Shown here: piece by piece, positions 33,803 to 41,322 of the stretch
Layout: the number at the start of each line of letters is the position of its first letter
How positions within the stretch are numbered: the stretch's first letter is position 1
Origin: Desulfobacula sp.
Lineage (GTDB): Bacteria > Desulfobacterota > Desulfobacteria > Desulfobacterales > Desulfobacteraceae
NCBI GenBank assembly: GCA_018645325.1
Contig: JABGOU010000008.1
Location: 1-64,000 of the forward strand
Length of the DNA stretch: 64,000 bases
Direction of reading: 5' to 3'
Translations under genes and position numbers: made by a program
Notes under the pieces: generated by a model
The model's input: the letters and a program-made list of their open reading frames with translations, nothing else
Database searches by the model: none
Told to the model about the DNA's origin: nothing

Positions 33803-33927
33803 GGTGAACGGTATGCTTAAACAGGTCAGAGCGCTGCGGAAACCCGCATTACTGCATATTGCAAGATCTGACGCTTCGGAAAGGCGACCTGGAACCGATA
33901 TTTGATCTCCAAGCTATACCGTTCACC
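33803..33927. other. multi-stem foldable element of unknown type
   Basis: GGTGAACGGTATGCTT (33803-33818) pairs with AAGCTATACCGTTCACC (33911-33927), 16 pairs with one bulged base. Inside, CAGGTC pairs with GACCTG, AGCG with CGCT, and two small hairpins form (TGCGG/CCGCA and TGCA/TGCA). This nested architecture of ~125 bases is unlike the surrounding AT-rich debris. It could be a structured RNA, a single-strand recombination site or a transposon end. No known family was recognised, and the integron attC core motifs do not fit. Confidence 0.45.
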
Positions 33928-34453
33928 CAAATTTATCTTACGCCTTTATTCTCAAATATGTCAAGAAGATTTGTTATCATTCCAACGGGAAGTAAAATCC
34001 AGGCTTCCTTCATCCATAGGAGGAAAAAACTATTTTACAATTGAGCTCATTGATGTAAACGAAGATAACAAATTAGACCTGTTGCTTGGTGGCCATGAAT
34101 GGGAGGGTTCAGGGACAATAGTGTTGATCAATCCCGGGAACAATAATTTTTCCAATGTCACGCCTATTATTATCCCAGAGGTTCCGAATGAAGGTGTAGT
34201 TTTTGATTTTACATTTACTGGAACTGGCAATAATCGCATGTTATGGATACTTAGAACTTCTGGAGGAGATGGAACTTTTTATCAGAGTCGAGTTATTCAG
34301 AAAGTCCTTTGGCATTCACTTAAATCTACTGTTGTTTCAAACGAAAGACCAGCTCAATGGATACCCTGGATTATACCAACAATTATAAATGGTATAAAAG
34401 TAATAGCTTGTGATGATAAAAATACTGGAGTGTCCATTTTTGCATTCGAATAA
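33902..34453 (+). pseudogene. FG-GAP/VCBS-like repeat protein fragment
   Basis: This is a 183-codon frame. Residues ~48-75 read IELIDVNEDNKLDLLLGGHE, the calcium-binding FG-GAP/VCBS blade motif (D-x-N-x-D-x-x-x-D). A second half-blade follows (GVVFDFTFTGTGNNRMLWIL). Such blades normally occur in long surface or secreted beta-propellers with a signal peptide, which is missing here. The start overlaps the foldable element at 33803-33927, so this is probably the 3' remnant of a larger gene left by a rearrangement. Confidence 0.55.
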
Positions 34454-34523
34454 TTTTTAGTGTACGATAATCATACTATTAAACCATAACTTGGCCCAAA
34501 CCATACAATCAGGAGGGGAAAGC

Positions 34524-34703
34524 TTGGAAGAGTTTATAGAAAAATTCAACAAAGTAGATCATGATAAGTTTTCTAAAAATTACTATTGCGATAGAAATAA
34601 AAAGGCTCAAGGAGAAATGAAGGCAGCTTTACGATCATTGCCAGAAACAGAAAAATTTGAAGCAGAAAAAATGATTCACGAGGCACGTAATAACATATCA
34701 TAA
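34524..34703 (+). CDS. small hypothetical protein
   Basis: This is a possible 59-residue protein, charged and helical (FIEKFNKVDHDKFSKNYYCD, then KFEAEKMIHEARNN). A very good ribosome site, AGGAGGGG, lies 5 bases before a TTG start at 34524; a TTG 33 bases further upstream has none. No family recognised. It lies in the accessory patch between the FG-GAP fragment and insertion-sequence debris. Confidence 0.4.
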   Translation: MEEFIEKFNKVDHDKFSKNYYCDRNKKAQGEMKAALRSLPETEKFEAEKMIHEARNNIS

Positions 34704-34770
34704 GAAGAGTAAAAGCAATATCCCCAGAAATGGAGAAAAAGGACAAAGGAGACTCATAAAATGAATCGGT

Positions 34771-34815
34771 GTGGCTCAATTTTTGTGACCATAAATAGCT
34801 CAATTCTTCATGACC
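34771..34815 (+). repeat. tandem terminal-repeat-like motif
   Basis: GTGGCTCAATTTTTGTGACC (34771-34790) is followed by AGCTCAATTCTTCATGACC (34797-34815), about 15 of 19 positions alike. Spaced direct repeats of this kind are seen at ends of IS21-family elements. No istA or istB gene is present, so at most this is a leftover end. Confidence 0.35.
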
Positions 34816-35498
34816 GTTGACAAAACACAGTGTCGTCCGATTACTATTAGTCTACTCCCTACGCTAGATTTAGTGAGTTTGCGTGGTTCGTGCATTTCAG
34901 CAACGGCATCGTCGTCTACTACAGTAAGTCATATAGTTATTATGTACGGGCCGTGCGTGCCTTTGATAGTTTCAAGAGTTTTCAGCATGCCTCGGGTATA
35001 CTTTAACTTTTCATGGAAATCTGTTTTGAGTTGTGTTGGTATATTGAAGATTCCAAACTGTGGATTAAGTCTATAATCGCTTAGGATGATTCAGAAATTC
35101 ATGGTGGTCAGTGACAAAACAATTTTCTTTAAATATATTGAAATATATTATAACAAAAGAAGGAAACATTCCGCCAAAGGCAACCGCCTGCTCATAGTGA
35201 GCAGAAATGGGCACAATAACAAGTTTTATTCAGACTTGGGACGGAGAAAAGGTTACGCTGGAACAAAAAGATATCGTGGAGGTGTTAAAGGCTCAAAGCA
35301 CAGAGAACCAGGATCGAATAGAACTGTCAAAAGCGATCCAGATCATGGAAGATACTCCAAAAATTAAAATCACACTGCCTTCCAACCTCATCTGAGTAGG
35401 CCGATTCAGGGAAAATTATAAACAGGGTAAATACAATTTTAAAAAATTAAACTCAAAACGATTATTTTTTTTATAAATAGAAAGGAGAATTGTGAACC
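34816..35498. other. debris region with second IS3 tail fragment
   Basis: No well-supported gene. 34816-35085 has several frames but nothing recognisable. 35121-35177 is the second copy of the IS3 OrfB tail. A 62-codon frame at 35207-35395 (MGTITSFIQTWDGEKVTLEQ...) lacks a clear ribosome site, so I give it only a slight chance of being real. The last ~100 bases are the leader of the SH3 gene, with AGGAG at ~35482. Confidence 0.45.
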
Positions 35499-35921
35499 AT
35501 GGAAAAATTCATGAGCGTCCAGGTAAAGGAAACTTTTATTCGTATGAGCTCTTCTTTTATTGCAAAAATTAAAGGCAAGCTTTTATATGGTGACCAGGTT
35601 GCAGTTATAGAGGAAAATGATGCCTGGATAAAAATAAAAGCTTTCAATAGCAACATAACAGGTTGGATGCATTCTTCGGCTTTGACCGTGAAAAAAATCA
35701 TACTAAAGCCCGGGGAGAAAGATGTTAAACTTGCAGCAAACAGTGATGAGTATGCTCTTGCAGGCAAAGGGTTTAATAAAGATGTGGAAAAAGAGTATAA
35801 GAAAAAAAATCCTAATTTAAACTTTGCCTGGGTAGATAAAATGGAATCCTTTAAAGTCTCGAGCCGTCAAATTCAGCAATTTCAAAGAAAAGGCAAACTT
35901 GTTCCACAGGGAGGTGCCTGA
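35499..35921 (+). CDS. SH3b-domain protein
   Basis: This is a 140-residue protein with a bacterial SH3 domain over residues ~1-65: VQVKETFIRMSSSFIAKIKG, then LLYGDQVAVIEENDAWIKIK and NITGWMHSSAL. The remaining basic tail (GFNKDVEKEYKKKNPNLNF) recurs in this family. There is no signal peptide, although relatives are often exported. Its stop overlaps the start of the M48 gene, and the cyclase gene follows. The SH3, M48 and CHASE2-cyclase genes form a three-gene operon that I infer acts at the envelope. Confidence 0.82.
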   Translation: MEKFMSVQVKETFIRMSSSFIAKIKGKLLYGDQVAVIEENDAWIKIKAFNSNITGWMHSSALTVKKIILKPGEKDVKLAANSDEYALAGKGFNKDVEKEYKKKNPNLNFAWVDKMESFKVSSRQIQQFQRKGKLVPQGGA

Positions 35922-36874
35922 TGAAGATCTCTAGCAGAAGACAGTTTTTAGGCCAGTCATGCCGGTATGCAGTATTGGGTATAAGTACAATGCCAATTTT
36001 AAGCCTGATGCTGACAGGATGCAAGACAATGGATACAATAGGCAGCCTTGCCGAGACGGTTTCTCCTCTGAGTGGCAAGTATAATACTGACAAGAAAGCA
36101 TCCCTGATAAAGGCTGGCTCGGCCGTTGCAAAAACCTTTGAGAGTTTTACACCGGAGCAGGAATATTATATAGGTAGAACCATTGGTGCGGTTGTCCTGA
36201 ATAAATATTCGCCATATAATAATTCACAGGCAAATTCTTATGTTAATATACTGGGACAGACCCTGGCGCAGTATTCAGATATCCCGGAAACATTTGGAGG
36301 ATATCATTTTTTAATTCAGGATTCTGATGAAATAAATGCGTTTGCTGCACCGGGCGGACTTATTTTTGTCACCAGAGGTATGCTTAAGTGTTGCGAGAAT
36401 GAAGATGCGCTGGCAGCAGTTCTTGCCCATGAGATAGGTCATGTCCAGGCAAAGCACGGGCTCCAGGCGATCAAGAGATCAAGAGTAACCAATGCCCTGA
36501 CAACTATAGGCATTGAAGGTGCTAAGAACTTTGGTGGAGAGCAACTAGGTCAACTTACAAAAACCTTTGAAAAAAGCATATCTGATATAACAAATACTAT
36601 GATTAATAAGGGTTATTCCAGGGCTTTTGAAAAAAATGCAGATCTGGGAGCAGTTAAAATCCTTCAACGGGTAGGCTATGACCCCAACGGACTGACTGAT
36701 ATGCTGAACTTGATGAAGACAAGACTTAAACCGGGAAAAATTGATTTTGCAAAAACACATCCGTCTCCAGAAAAAAGAATTGCTGATATTGAAAAAGTCA
36801 TAGGATACAGCAAAAAAATCAATCAGCCCAAATCCAGGATATCAAGATTTAAAAATTTTATTGGCATAATTTAG
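35921..36874 (+). CDS. M48-family metalloprotease, Tat/lipoprotein signal
   Basis: This is a 317-residue zinc protease. The N-terminus reads SSRRQFLGQSCRYAVLG, a twin-arginine motif, followed by a lipobox-like LMLTGC at about residue 35, so it is probably a Tat-exported lipoprotein. The catalytic site is VLAHEIGHVQAKHG (HExxH) with the third ligand in KNADLGAVKIL (ExxxD/A region). A final THPSPEKRI motif is typical of M48 proteins such as BepA/LoiP. It is the middle gene of the SH3-M48-cyclase operon and ends 1 base before the cyclase ATG. Confidence 0.9.
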   Translation: MKISSRRQFLGQSCRYAVLGISTMPILSLMLTGCKTMDTIGSLAETVSPLSGKYNTDKKASLIKAGSAVAKTFESFTPEQEYYIGRTIGAVVLNKYSPYNNSQANSYVNILGQTLAQYSDIPETFGGYHFLIQDSDEINAFAAPGGLIFVTRGMLKCCENEDALAAVLAHEIGHVQAKHGLQAIKRSRVTNALTTIGIEGAKNFGGEQLGQLTKTFEKSISDITNTMINKGYSRAFEKNADLGAVKILQRVGYDPNGLTDMLNLMKTRLKPGKIDFAKTHPSPEKRIADIEKVIGYSKKINQPKSRISRFKNFIGII

Positions 36875-36875
36875 T

Positions 36876-39023
36876 ATGGCTGGAAATTTTGATATTTTTA
36901 ACAAATGTATTAGAGGTTTATATTTAGGCCTGGCAGTTGTTGGCATTGCACTTAGTGTCTGGCTGTCGGGGAATCTTGAAAAATTCGAAGCCCAAACCTG
37001 GGACTGGCGGGTTTCAAAACTTGCAAAACCGGAAAAAGCAAGCCAGGACATCATTGTTATTCTTTTAGACCAGAACAGTCTGAACTGGGCAAAAGAGGAA
37101 ATGGGGCTGTCATGGCCATGGCCCAGAGAGATATATGGTATCCTGGTTGATTTCTGCCAGAGAAATCAAGCCCGGGCTTTAGCATTTGACGTAATTTTTA
37201 CAGAACCTTCCCAATACGGCGTAGCAGATGATTTGTCGTTTGGAAAGGCTGTTTCCAAATTCAAAAAGACGGCATTCCCCATATACTTGAGCCATACAAG
37301 CGGAAGTGTGACGCAATGGCCGGAAACAGTGCCTGAGCCGACACTTATAATAAAAGGTATTGATTTTTGGCTCAAAGAAAAAAATTCAAAGTCTATCATA
37401 TTTCCAATGGCAACCACGCCTGTTTTGGATATTGCTCAAAATGCTTCTATTTTATGCAATGTCGATATCGCACCTGGTCTTTACGGTGTTTACAGAAAGC
37501 TGCCTTTTTTCAGTTTATTTAATAATAAAACACTACCGGTTCTGGGATTTGGCCTTTTCCTTACGGCTAATCCTAAAACAAATGTGAGTATTGATAATTC
37601 AGGCATTAATATTAATGATTACAAAATACCCATGGATAGTCAGGGTTTTTCAACTTTACGATACAGGGGGCCTTCAGGAACATATAAAACCTATAGTGCT
37701 GCATCTGTACTTCAGTCTGAAATAAGGTTCCGTCAGGGCATGGAACCCAGTATAAAAGATCAAAATGCATTTAAGAATAAATATATTTTTTTCGGGTTTT
37801 CAGCTCCTGGATTGTCTGACAATCATCCTGCGCCTGTTGACAGTAAATTTCCAGGTGTGGAAATGCATGCGACCTTACTTGATAATCTTCTTTCCAAGGA
37901 TTTTATCAAACCTGTCCCAAAATGGGTTACCGGAATCCTTGTAACGATTCTGACTCTTTCATGTGGTATATTATTGTTTGTTTTTTCCAAACCTTCCCAA
38001 GAGGTTGTAATCAGCCTGATGATTCTGCCCATGCCTGTCTTGCTTTCCGTATATGCATATACCAAAGGGTATTGGCTTCCCATTGCAGTTGAGGAACTCG
38101 CCTTGATTTTAATTATAACCTCAGCATTGATAATTAATTATGCAACAGAAGGGAAACAGAAAAGATTTATTAGCCGTGCTTTTAAGCAATATCTGAGTCC
38201 CGAAGTGATTGACCAGATCATCCAGCACCCGGAAAGGTTGAAACTAGGGGGAGAACGCCGTGTTCTGTCTATTTTCTTTTCAGATCTTGAAGGATTTACT
38301 TCTATTTCGGAAAACCTTGAACCAGAGGTTTTGACAGGGTTTTTAAATCAGTATCTTTCCGCTATGTCAGAGATTATTAACCAGGAGGGTGGTACCATTG
38401 ACAAGTATGAAGGTGATGCTATTATTGCATTCTGGAATGCACCTTTAGAAATAAAGGATCATGCTCTAAGATGTGTTAGAGCATCTTTGCGATGCCAGGA
38501 AAAACTTGCCCAGATGAGGCCTGAATTTAAAAAAATGGTTAAAAAGGATGTTCTTATGAGAATCGGTATTAATACCAGCGTTGCAATTGTAGGTAATATG
38601 GGGTCAAAAAAGAGATTTGATTACACCATGATTGGCGATGCGGTCAATCTTGCCGCAAGGCTGGAAGGTGCTAACAAACAATTTGATACCTATACCATGA
38701 TATCAGAATCAACTCGTGATGAACTTGGTGATGAATTTGCCATGAGAGAATTGGGAAAAATATCTGTAAAAGGCCGTCAGGAGCCGGTCAGGATTTTTGA
38801 ACCCATGTTTCACACAAAAAATGAGGAAGAAAAGAAAATTTATGAAATCTTTAATAAAGGTCTTCAATCATTTTACATTGGTGATTTTAAAAAAGCTGTC
38901 AATTATCTTACACCCATAGAAAAAAAAGATCCAGCAGCGTCAGCCTATATAAAAAAATGCGGGTTAACGAATAACGTTGCTCCGGAAGATTGGCAGGGTG
39001 TTTGGATTATGACACAAAAATAA
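36876..39023 (+). CDS. CHASE2-domain adenylate/guanylate cyclase
   Basis: This is a 715-residue class III nucleotide cyclase. An N-terminal helix is followed by an extracytoplasmic CHASE2 sensor (~40-345, LLDQNSLNWAKEEMGLSWPW), three membrane helices (~350-430), then the catalytic domain (~445-630). Metal aspartates are in FFSDLEGFTSISE and YEGDAIIAFWNAP. The substrate region KKRFDYTMIGDAVNLAARLE has the lysine/aspartate pattern usual for adenylate cyclases. The C-terminal ~70 residues are helical. It likely makes cAMP in response to envelope signals. A SulP transporter with a cyclic-nucleotide domain is encoded 2.3 kb downstream. Confidence 0.9.
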   Translation: MAGNFDIFNKCIRGLYLGLAVVGIALSVWLSGNLEKFEAQTWDWRVSKLAKPEKASQDIIVILLDQNSLNWAKEEMGLSWPWPREIYGILVDFCQRNQARALAFDVIFTEPSQYGVADDLSFGKAVSKFKKTAFPIYLSHTSGSVTQWPETVPEPTLIIKGIDFWLKEKNSKSIIFPMATTPVLDIAQNASILCNVDIAPGLYGVYRKLPFFSLFNNKTLPVLGFGLFLTANPKTNVSIDNSGININDYKIPMDSQGFSTLRYRGPSGTYKTYSAASVLQSEIRFRQGMEPSIKDQNAFKNKYIFFGFSAPGLSDNHPAPVDSKFPGVEMHATLLDNLLSKDFIKPVPKWVTGILVTILTLSCGILLFVFSKPSQEVVISLMILPMPVLLSVYAYTKGYWLPIAVEELALILIITSALIINYATEGKQKRFISRAFKQYLSPEVIDQIIQHPERLKLGGERRVLSIFFSDLEGFTSISENLEPEVLTGFLNQYLSAMSEIINQEGGTIDKYEGDAIIAFWNAPLEIKDHALRCVRASLRCQEKLAQMRPEFKKMVKKDVLMRIGINTSVAIVGNMGSKKRFDYTMIGDAVNLAARLEGANKQFDTYTMISESTRDELGDEFAMRELGKISVKGRQEPVRIFEPMFHTKNEEEKKIYEIFNKGLQSFYIGDFKKAVNYLTPIEKKDPAASAYIKKCGLTNNVAPEDWQGVWIMTQK

Positions 39024-39088
39024 GAAAATAATGATAGTAACTATTTCTGGTATATTGTGAATGAAAAATTTTGGTCTGGTATCGGTCT

Positions 39089-40126
39089 ATGCATAAACCA
39101 CAGGATGTTCAATTCGTGATAAGAGGTGTGTCCACTTCCGACCTGGAGATGCTATATTCTCTATCGGTCAATGACAATCTATTGAATCTGCCGCCGGATA
39201 AAGACATATTAAGGGAAAAGATAAAGGCAAGTATTGCCTCATTTTCCCCTGGTGCAACAGTGGCCGACCCGGAATATATATTTGTTCTTGAAGATCTTGA
39301 GAGCGGTGAAGTTATCGGAACCTCAACCATATTTGTAAATTATGCCAGCAAAGCGCATCCCCTGTATTATTTTACAGTATATGATGAATACAATTCAGTG
39401 GAAGGTATCTCTGTCAAAAAGGATCACCAGTTACTTCGACTGGGGTGGGAAACCTTTGGCATAAGCGCATTTGGCGGTCTGATAATAGATCCTCGATATC
39501 GTGGATTGCCGGAAAAACGCGGGAAACAGATCAGTTTGATCCGAATGTTGTTCCTGGGGATGTTCCCGGAACTTTTCCATACAATGATTATCTCTGAACT
39601 CATGGCCCCATTGAATCCAGATGGCAATAATCCCTTTTGGTCAGCCGTCGGCAAAAAATATACCGGGTATGAATATGAGACCGCCTTTCACTATGCAAGG
39701 CAAAAGGATCGCCGTTTTATTCAAGATTATTTTCCAAAAGAGGATATCATCCTTTATCCCCATCAAAAAAATCTGCACCGCAGCATCTATTCGGTCCTTG
39801 ATACGGGACGACCCCAGCAGCACATACTCACAGTACAGGGTTTTAGGTATAACTTTCGGATTGACCCCATGGATGGCGGTCTGCAGTACACCGCAAAAAT
39901 TCAAGAAATCGATATCATTAAAAGGGGAGGTTTTTATGTCTGTGATAGCCTTTGTACAGGTAAACTTCCGGAACTATCTGTATTGATCGGGTCCCTCAAG
40001 GCCGGTCATTTTTATGGGGGCCGGTTTCCAGCGGATATCCACGGCAGTAAAGTTTTTTTATCAAAATATATATTGTCAGTCCTTGGGCTTAACCTCGGTG
40101 ACAGGGTTTATGTCAGTCCTTTCTAA
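39089..40126 (+). CDS. astA: arginine N-succinyltransferase-like protein
   Basis: This is a ~345-residue GNAT-fold protein resembling AstA, which succinylates arginine in the ammonia-producing AST pathway. Matching stretches are FVIRGVSTSDLEMLYSLS, YIFVLEDLESGEVIGTSTIF, FGGLIIDPRYRG and FRYNFRIDPMDGGLQY near the C-terminus. ATG at 39089 was preferred to a TTG 18 bases upstream; neither has a strong ribosome site. None of astB-E lies nearby, so its role may differ from classical arginine catabolism. It converges with the substrate-binding protein gene (4-base gap). Confidence 0.75.
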   Translation: MHKPQDVQFVIRGVSTSDLEMLYSLSVNDNLLNLPPDKDILREKIKASIASFSPGATVADPEYIFVLEDLESGEVIGTSTIFVNYASKAHPLYYFTVYDEYNSVEGISVKKDHQLLRLGWETFGISAFGGLIIDPRYRGLPEKRGKQISLIRMLFLGMFPELFHTMIISELMAPLNPDGNNPFWSAVGKKYTGYEYETAFHYARQKDRRFIQDYFPKEDIILYPHQKNLHRSIYSVLDTGRPQQHILTVQGFRYNFRIDPMDGGLQYTAKIQEIDIIKRGGFYVCDSLCTGKLPELSVLIGSLKAGHFYGGRFPADIHGSKVFLSKYILSVLGLNLGDRVYVSPF

Positions 40127-40130
40127 TTGT

Positions 40131-41189
40131 TTACTTTTTCAAACGATCTTCGGGCAGTGTGATCTCCTGGAAAATATTATCGCTTGCTGCCAGAATATCA
40201 ATGGGCGGATCAAAACCGATTTTGGAGGCTGCATGCAGATTAAACGTGATTTTTGGCGGGGCATTGTCAACCATGATTAATTCCCTGGGTTTGGTACCGT
40301 TTAAAATTTTGATAACCCGTTCTCCCAGAAAACGTCCCCTGTCACTGAAATCATATGTGGAAAATCCCATTAAAGCGCCTGCCTTGACAGTACGGGTTCC
40401 TTCCCTGGAAAAACTGGGAATTTTGTTTTGTGTCAATAACTCCAATAAAGAGGCTACATCACTTATTTTCCAGTCAAAACAGTTCAACGCAGGTATGAAA
40501 AAGGCATCAATGCCCTGGTCTATTAAATATTGGATTCCTGCCTGGCAATCCTGGTTGGATTCTGCATCCCCTATCTGGTTATATTCGATAATCTCAAAAC
40601 CCAATTCTTTTGCAACCTGATGTGCATCTTCAACATTCGAGTATTTGCGGCCATTTTCATTGTCTGAGTAGATAATCCCAAGCTTCTGGAAATCAACGAC
40701 GTCATGGAATATTTCGAACATTCTCTTATAGCGGCCGGGAACAATCCTTACTGTAAAATTATCGCTGCCGGAATCGGTCTCACTGACCACAAATTTTGAT
40801 TTGACCGCATCGGCCACTGCCACAGAAAGGATGGGGGTTTCTTTGTTATTATGCTTGAGAATCGCTGCTGTGGCTGCTGTTCCTGCAGATATTACAAGGT
40901 CGAGATCCTGGCGGGCCATCAGAAGTTTGGCAATTTCCTGGAGTTCGGTTTTTTTTTCCCATCCCGGGCTGAAATGGGCATCCATTGGATATTCCACCTT
41001 ATCTCCCCAGCCTTTCTGGATTAAAATTTTTTTTATGGCTTTATAAGATTCCGTATAGGTCCAGTATTCACCTGCTTCAATAAATCCGACCTTGTACACT
41101 TTATCTGATGCAAACGCGGTGATGGTACCAGAGAGACAGAGGCTGACCAGTATGCATGCCATGATTAACCTGATGGATATTTTACCCAT
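40131..41189 (-). CDS. ABC-type substrate-binding protein (PF04392 type)
   Basis: This is a 352-residue periplasmic protein. The signal peptide is RLIMACILVSLCLSGTITAFA. The remainder has the two-lobed layout of ABC substrate-binding proteins of the TrpX/YtfQ-like group: DLVISAGTAATAAILKHN, TPILSVAVADAVKS, LGIIYSDNENGRKYS and FIPALNCF. No ABC permease or ATPase genes adjoin, so it may work with distant partners or as a sensor component. It has the same direction as the SulP gene upstream, 130 bases away. Ligand unknown. Confidence 0.85.
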   Translation of the reverse strand: MGKISIRLIMACILVSLCLSGTITAFASDKVYKVGFIEAGEYWTYTESYKAIKKILIQKGWGDKVEYPMDAHFSPGWEKKTELQEIAKLLMARQDLDLVISAGTAATAAILKHNNKETPILSVAVADAVKSKFVVSETDSGSDNFTVRIVPGRYKRMFEIFHDVVDFQKLGIIYSDNENGRKYSNVEDAHQVAKELGFEIIEYNQIGDAESNQDCQAGIQYLIDQGIDAFFIPALNCFDWKISDVASLLELLTQNKIPSFSREGTRTVKAGALMGFSTYDFSDRGRFLGERVIKILNGTKPRELIMVDNAPPKITFNLHAASKIGFDPPIDILAASDNIFQEITLPEDRLKK

Positions 41190-41322
41190 AATATACTATC
41201 TCCTAAGTGTTTGGTTGCAAGTAATTAAAGAATGTTATCTTTGAAATTCCCTTAAGTCAATAAAAGGATACATCTGAACACATAATTATTGGCCGGTGAA
41301 TATTCCCTGTAATGGTCTGGTC

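Noticed and set aside
33803-33927. Integron attC site
   Set aside because: Size and bulge are suggestive, but the GTTRRRY/RYYYAAC core motifs are absent and there is no integrase or cassette array.
34810-35076. 88-codon frame (MTVDKTQCRPITISLL...)
   Set aside because: No ribosome site, no motif, and it starts in the presumed IS21-like end; considered random.
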